Below, piece after piece: positions 38,673 to 40,989 of a DNA stretch of 40,989 nt. A program made the position numbers and the translations under genes. The number at the start of each line of letters is the position of its first letter. The first letter of the stretch is position 1. This DNA comes from Verrucomicrobiales bacterium (GTDB taxonomy: Bacteria > Verrucomicrobiota > Verrucomicrobiia > Verrucomicrobiales > DEV007): the NCBI GenBank assembly GCA_029213025.1, contig JARGOZ010000049.1, positions 1 through 40,989 of the forward strand, written 5' to 3'. The notes beneath the pieces are model-generated. The model was not told where the DNA came from, ran no database searches, and saw only the letters and a list, made by a program, of their open reading frames with translations.

Positions 38673-38743
38673 TTCCCCTGGAAGGTACTGCCCCTTCTTT
38701 GCCGGTTTAAAAGACCGGAACATCACTTAAATGTTTCAGAGGA
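38673..38743 (-). tRNA. tRNA-Lys (TTT), copy 3, GGC-type T-loop
   Basis: Acceptor TCCTCTG / CAGGGGA, D-arm ACAT TTAAGTG ATGT, anticodon arm CCGGT CTTTTAA ACCGG, T-arm GAAGG GGCAGTA CCTTC. Duplicate of copy 2. Confidence 0.86.
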
Positions 38744-38753
38744 TTTTGAAATT

Positions 38754-38843
38754 TGGTAGGTGCTGGTGGTAACGCTCCACCCGTCAACTTCTCAGCTTGT
38801 TTTCAGACAACGGTTTTACAGACCGCTTGTGAGGACAACACCT
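38754..38843 (-). tRNA. tRNA-Tyr (GTA), copy 3, D-arm missing
   Basis: Acceptor AGGTGTT / AGCACCT, anticodon arm GCGGT CTGTAAA ACCGT, T-arm GGTGG AGCGTTA CCACC, A73 and CCA encoded. Only about ten bases replace the D-arm; the variable region contains TTGT / ACAA. Confidence 0.75.
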
Positions 38844-38858
38844 GTTATCGCAAAGTAA

Positions 38859-38929
38859 CGCCCCATGCCGGTTACGCTCCGACTCAACCTGTTCGACAGA
38901 CAGGCAGGCTACTATTACATCAATGGGGC
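38859..38929 (-). tRNA. tRNA-Asp (GTC), AGCGTAA T-loop
   Basis: Perfect acceptor GCCCCAT / ATGGGGC, anticodon arm CCTGT CTGTCGA ACAGG, T-arm GTCGG AGCGTAA CCGGC, D region AATAGTA (AG), G73. Confidence 0.84.
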
Positions 38930-38934
38930 AAAAT

Positions 38935-39006
38935 TGGTTGCAGACCCTGGTAATGCTCCAGGCAATCCAGGGTTATGAGCCCCGAACCGACACTTGTCGA
39001 CCTGCT
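38935..39006 (-). tRNA. tRNA (CAT), short D-arm, AGCATTA T-loop
   Basis: Acceptor AGCAGGT / GTCTGCA (six pairs), D-arm CGAC AAGT GTCG, anticodon arm CGGGG CTCATAA CCCTG, T-arm CCTGG AGCATTA CCAGG, CCA encoded. Confidence 0.78.
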
Positions 39007-39026
39007 ATATATCATTAAAAATAAAG

Positions 39027-39098
39027 TGGCTGGAATTGGAATTGCACCAATCTCTCGACGTCTTCAGCGACGCGCTAATCTATCTCAGCTATCCAGCC
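39027..39098 (-). tRNA. tRNA-Phe (GAA), copy 1
   Basis: Perfect acceptor GGCTGGA / TCCAGCC, anticodon loop CTGAAGA with one T:T mismatch in the stem, T-arm ATTGG TGCAATT CCAAT (G55), D-loop with TAG, A73. Confidence 0.83.
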
Positions 39099-39110
39099 TT
39101 TAAAAGAAAG

Positions 39111-39183
39111 CAGCCAGTCCAGGGATCGAACATGATTCCTCCGGTTTTCAACCGGCCACAATGACCACAATTGCTCACTGGCT
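39111..39183 (-). tRNA. tRNA-Phe (GAA), copy 2, canonical elbow
   Basis: Acceptor AGCCAGT / ACTGGCT, D-arm CAAT TGTGGTC ATTG (GG), anticodon stem CCGG / CCGG with loop TTGAAAA, T-loop TTCGATC. Confidence 0.8.
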
Positions 39184-39198
39184 ATAAAATGAAAAAAG

Positions 39199-39271
39199 CA
39201 CACGCTTCAGGAATCGAACCTGACCCACGGAGATTTGGAGTCTCTGTCGCCCCCCTGGAACATGAGCGCAT
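39199..39271 (-). tRNA. tRNA-Trp (CCA), canonical T-loop
   Basis: Acceptor ATGCGCT / AGCGTGT (with G-T pairs), anticodon stem GAGA / TCTC with loop CTCCAAA, T-arm TCAGG TTCGATT CCTGA, G73. Confidence 0.82.
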
Positions 39272-39287
39272 ATATAAATGTATTAAA

Positions 39288-39361
39288 TGGAGACGGTGGG
39301 AGTTGCACCCACCACACGCTGGGTGCAAATCAGCATCGCCACTACGGTAACATGCATCCCC
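39288..39361 (-). tRNA. tRNA-Ala (TGC), copy 2
   Basis: Acceptor GGGGATG / CGTCTCC, anticodon loop TTTGCAC, T-loop TGCAACT (G55), D-loop with TAG. Confidence 0.82.
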
Positions 39362-39370
39362 ATATGAATC

Positions 39371-39428
39371 AAAAGACCAAAAGGACGAAAGAGACCTAAT
39401 TGAATTCCTTTCGTCGTTTTGGTCTTTT
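39371..39428. repeat. long inverted repeat between the first two array tRNAs
   Basis: AAAAGACCAAAA..GACGAAAG and its complement form a stem of about 20 pairs. May separate processing units or attenuate array transcription. Confidence 0.75.
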
Positions 39429-39433
39429 AAATT

Positions 39434-39505
39434 TGGCAAGCCGCCCCGGTGCTGCCCCGGGCGTCGTCCGATTTGGAAACGGTCGTGCACGCTGGTGCGC
39501 GGCCT
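39434..39505 (-). tRNA. tRNA-Trp-like (CCA), stub D-arm, GGC-type T-loop
   Basis: Acceptor AGGCCGC / GCGGCTT, D-arm GCAC CAGC GTGC, anticodon loop around TTCCAAA, T-arm CCCGG GGCAGCA CCGGG, G73, CCA encoded. Gly (TCC) is an alternative reading if the loop is shifted. First gene of the array. Confidence 0.68.
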
Positions 39506-39579
39506 GCTTTATTTAATTTGTGATAAGCTGCTGATGTTAGATTGCTGTTTCGAATTCAGAAGATCGCTGCGTTTCGTTT

Positions 39580-39585
39580 ATTATA
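39580..39585 (-). promoter_or_regulatory. probable -10 box of the tRNA array
   Basis: A perfect TATAAT on the minus strand, about 75 bp upstream of the first tRNA. No convincing -35 at 16-18 bp. Confidence 0.5.
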
Positions 39586-40170
39586 CCATCAAGGTCTAAA
39601 GCCCTGCCGTATCATCCAGGCGACTAACCCTCATTAACGTTTTATAGTCCGGTTCGGATAAACGGAGTTGGTGTTTTGAAGCGCGTTGTTCCTGTTATCA
39701 AATCTGCTTTCATTACTGTTAGCGAACTTATCACTCACTTTTAAAGAACGAACACCGTTACCACTTCTTTCGATAGGGTAGCCGCAGGTTTTCTCGACGG
39801 ACGTTTCAGTGTTTCGTTGGCACACCTCCCAAAAAGCCTTCTGTTTTCTATGTTTGTTGCTATAAAAATTCATAGAGAAAAGCTGTTTTGGTTTACTATA
39901 TATACATAGTTCACCTGCAGGCGGAATATACTTTCTCACCTTGCTTGATCGTTTGGATTTCAGTGCTATGCTTTAGTTACCGCGAGGTAGAGCAGGCACG
40001 TGATCGCTTTGATCATTTTGCTTCTCTCAAGAAAGGTCGTCTTCAGTTGCCGCTGTCGGCGGCCTTTCTTATTAATAAGTTGGTTGTTTTCTTTGTTATA
40101 GATTCTTCCGTTTGCGTAGCGAAGAATTCGTTCGTTATCCTGTTAATGTGTTGGTTGTTAAAATTTGGTC
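39586..40170. other. non-coding leader region
   Basis: About 580 bp without a supported gene. It includes an AAGAAAGG / CCTTTCTT hairpin (40029-40070) around a GC-rich loop. Could hold upstream control elements of the array. Confidence 0.4.
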
Positions 40171-40201
40171 AAAAAAAACCCGCTTCTTTTCGGGAAGCGG
40201 G
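40171..40201 (-). terminator. intrinsic terminator
   Basis: Minus strand: CCCGCTTC, loop, GAAGCGGG, then eight T. It insulates the array from whatever lies to the right. Confidence 0.88.
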
Positions 40202-40236
40202 ATTCACATAAGTCGCTTAGATTAAATAATCTACTC

Positions 40237-40506
40237 TTACATGAATCGCGCCTCCCTGTTTTTATCTTCACCGATAAAGCCCAGACTCAACACCATCCCG
40301 TCAGCATAATTCGCCAGCAAACCTATATGGCTCTCCGGGCGGCTGACCTCTGACATTGCGAGTTTGGACGGGCGGACACTTGTGGTCGCGCACCAACAGC
40401 TCGCTGCTGTCGTGGGTTGTTGAATATTTCTGTTTAATACCGATGTCATTATGTTTAAAAATCTTTGCGGAGCTACCTTAGTCGCAGTTTGGTAATTGTC
40501 AATCAA
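40237..40506 (-). CDS. small ORF of unknown function
   Basis: 89 aa (70 aa if started at the ATG at 40449). No family resemblance, but it ends just upstream of a strong terminator in the same orientation, which is the main reason to list it. It may be spurious. Confidence 0.3.
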   Translation of the reverse strand: MIDNYQTATKVAPQRFLNIMTSVLNRNIQQPTTAASCWCATTSVRPSKLAMSEVSRPESHIGLLANYADGMVLSLGFIGEDKNREARFM

Positions 40507-40627
40507 TTGTTGGTCTGAATCGAATGGCTACTCCATTCAATTCTATAGTGATTTGTTTTACCGGTTTAGACGTTGGGTGTCATACTCTTATTCGATGAAT
40601 TTTGATTTCTATAGTGTAATGGGTAGT

Positions 40628-40660
40628 TAACAGGGTACGGTTGGTGATTGTACCCTGTTA
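40628..40660. repeat. inverted GTACCCTG repeat pair
   Basis: TAACAGGGTAC and GTACCCTGTTA form an 11-pair stem around a short loop downstream of the phosphatase gene. Confidence 0.75.
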
Positions 40661-40688
40661 AGTCGGCTTCTGTGCCTGTTTGAATTGC

Positions 40689-40989
40689 CTACTGATCGCT
40701 CTGTAAAATGCGGACCACTTCGTTTTTGAGAAACGCATTTGTGGCAAGTGCTTCGCCGGCGTCTATTCGGCCTTCATTACCCTGCCAGTCGCCGAAGTAG
40801 CCACCCGCCTCCTTCAGGATAGGGGGGAATGGCCCGCAGTCCCACACTGCCATGACGGGATCGAGCATGATTTCAACGCGCCCGGTGGCGACAAGTAAAT
40901 ATCCGTAAGCGTCGCACCAACCAGCGTTGTAGTAGACGGCCTGCTGGAGTCGTTTCCAGGCTTCACCTTTTCCGGCCTTGTCGATATAT
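40689..40989 (-). CDS. histidinol-phosphatase / inositol monophosphatase family, C-terminal part (runs off window)
   Basis: The minus frame from the right edge to a TAG at 40689-40691 encodes about 99 residues: GWCDAYGYLLVATGRVEIML, DPVMAVWDCGPFPPILKEAG, GYFGDWQGNEGRIDAGEALA, TN. WDCGPFPPI carries the metal-binding Asp of this family (usual WD..A...I..EAGG). The D.YGY..VATGR.E...DP pattern is typical of HisN-type histidinol-phosphate phosphatases. The start lies outside the window. Confidence 0.88.
   Translation of the reverse strand, partial: YIDKAGKGEAWKRLQQAVYYNAGWCDAYGYLLVATGRVEIMLDPVMAVWDCGPFPPILKEAGGYFGDWQGNEGRIDAGEALATNAFLKNEVVRILQSDQ

Noticed and set aside
19769..39505. Prophage
   Set aside because: No integrase, capsid, portal, terminase or lysis genes in the island despite its phage-like tRNA density.

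Overview
ORGANISM AND OVERALL PICTURE. The left half reads like an ordinary chromosome of a Verrucomicrobiota-type bacterium. This is an inference from the mix of secreted DUF1080/LamG-fold and SHD1-like proteins, PilT-type ATPases, a long two-domain NagB, and a membrane-anchored family with a conserved C-terminal RFRLENGKFP-type region. From about 19.7 kb to 39.6 kb the window becomes an accessory RNA-centred island, with nearly everything on the minus strand.

LAYOUT. 1-10.3 kb: SixA-like phosphatase and RppH, small secreted proteins, aldo/keto reductase, LeuB, NagB-like enzyme and a kinase-fold protein. 10.3-15.9 kb (minus): AcpS, zinc-ribbon membrane protein, RDD protein, an HPRT-MoaD fusion, RidA and two PilT-family ATPases. 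16-19.6 kb: DUF1080 protein, a possible nuclease, DUF2237 and an RRM protein. 19.7-23.2 kb (minus): HNH protein, two covarying hairpins, an EF-Tu-like remnant, then E1/ThiF-like, ubiquitin-like and JAMM-protease genes plus an unknown 286-aa gene. 23.2-23.9 kb: four tandem chimeric RNAs whose outer duplex resembles the Ro-binding stem of Y RNAs and whose insert is a tRNA body. 24.0-28.4 kb: a large vWA protein, a REP-flanked RAYT transposase and a canonical TROVE/Ro60 gene with an in-frame TGA near its end. 28.4-39.5 kb: a giant minus-strand tRNA array of about 46 recognisable tRNA genes covering all 20 amino acids, with a fifth Y-like chimera, a 23S helix-69/I-CeuI-site RNA and cargo genes (alpha carbonic anhydrase, MFS transporter, two FHA proteins, alpha/beta hydrolase). 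A TATAAT box lies just upstream of the first tRNA. The right edge holds the C-terminal part of a histidinol-phosphatase/inositol-monophosphatase gene.

HOW IT MAY WORK TOGETHER (inference). Ro60 binds misfolded RNAs and Y RNAs, and bacterial Y RNAs carry tRNA-like domains. Here Ro60, a second vWA protein, five Y-like RNAs with tRNA bodies of different identity, a complete parallel tRNA set and an E1/ubiquitin-like/JAMM set sit together. This suggests an RNA-surveillance or tRNA-replacement island coupled to protein conjugation. The strongest new signal is inside the tRNAs. Most have G55 instead of T55 in the T-loop, and each of those with a readable D-loop has AG instead of GG at positions 18-19; tRNAs with TTC T-loops keep GG. 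This is a consistent A18:G55 for G18:T55 elbow swap. All positions, pairings and anticodons were read by eye; ends are good to a few bases.
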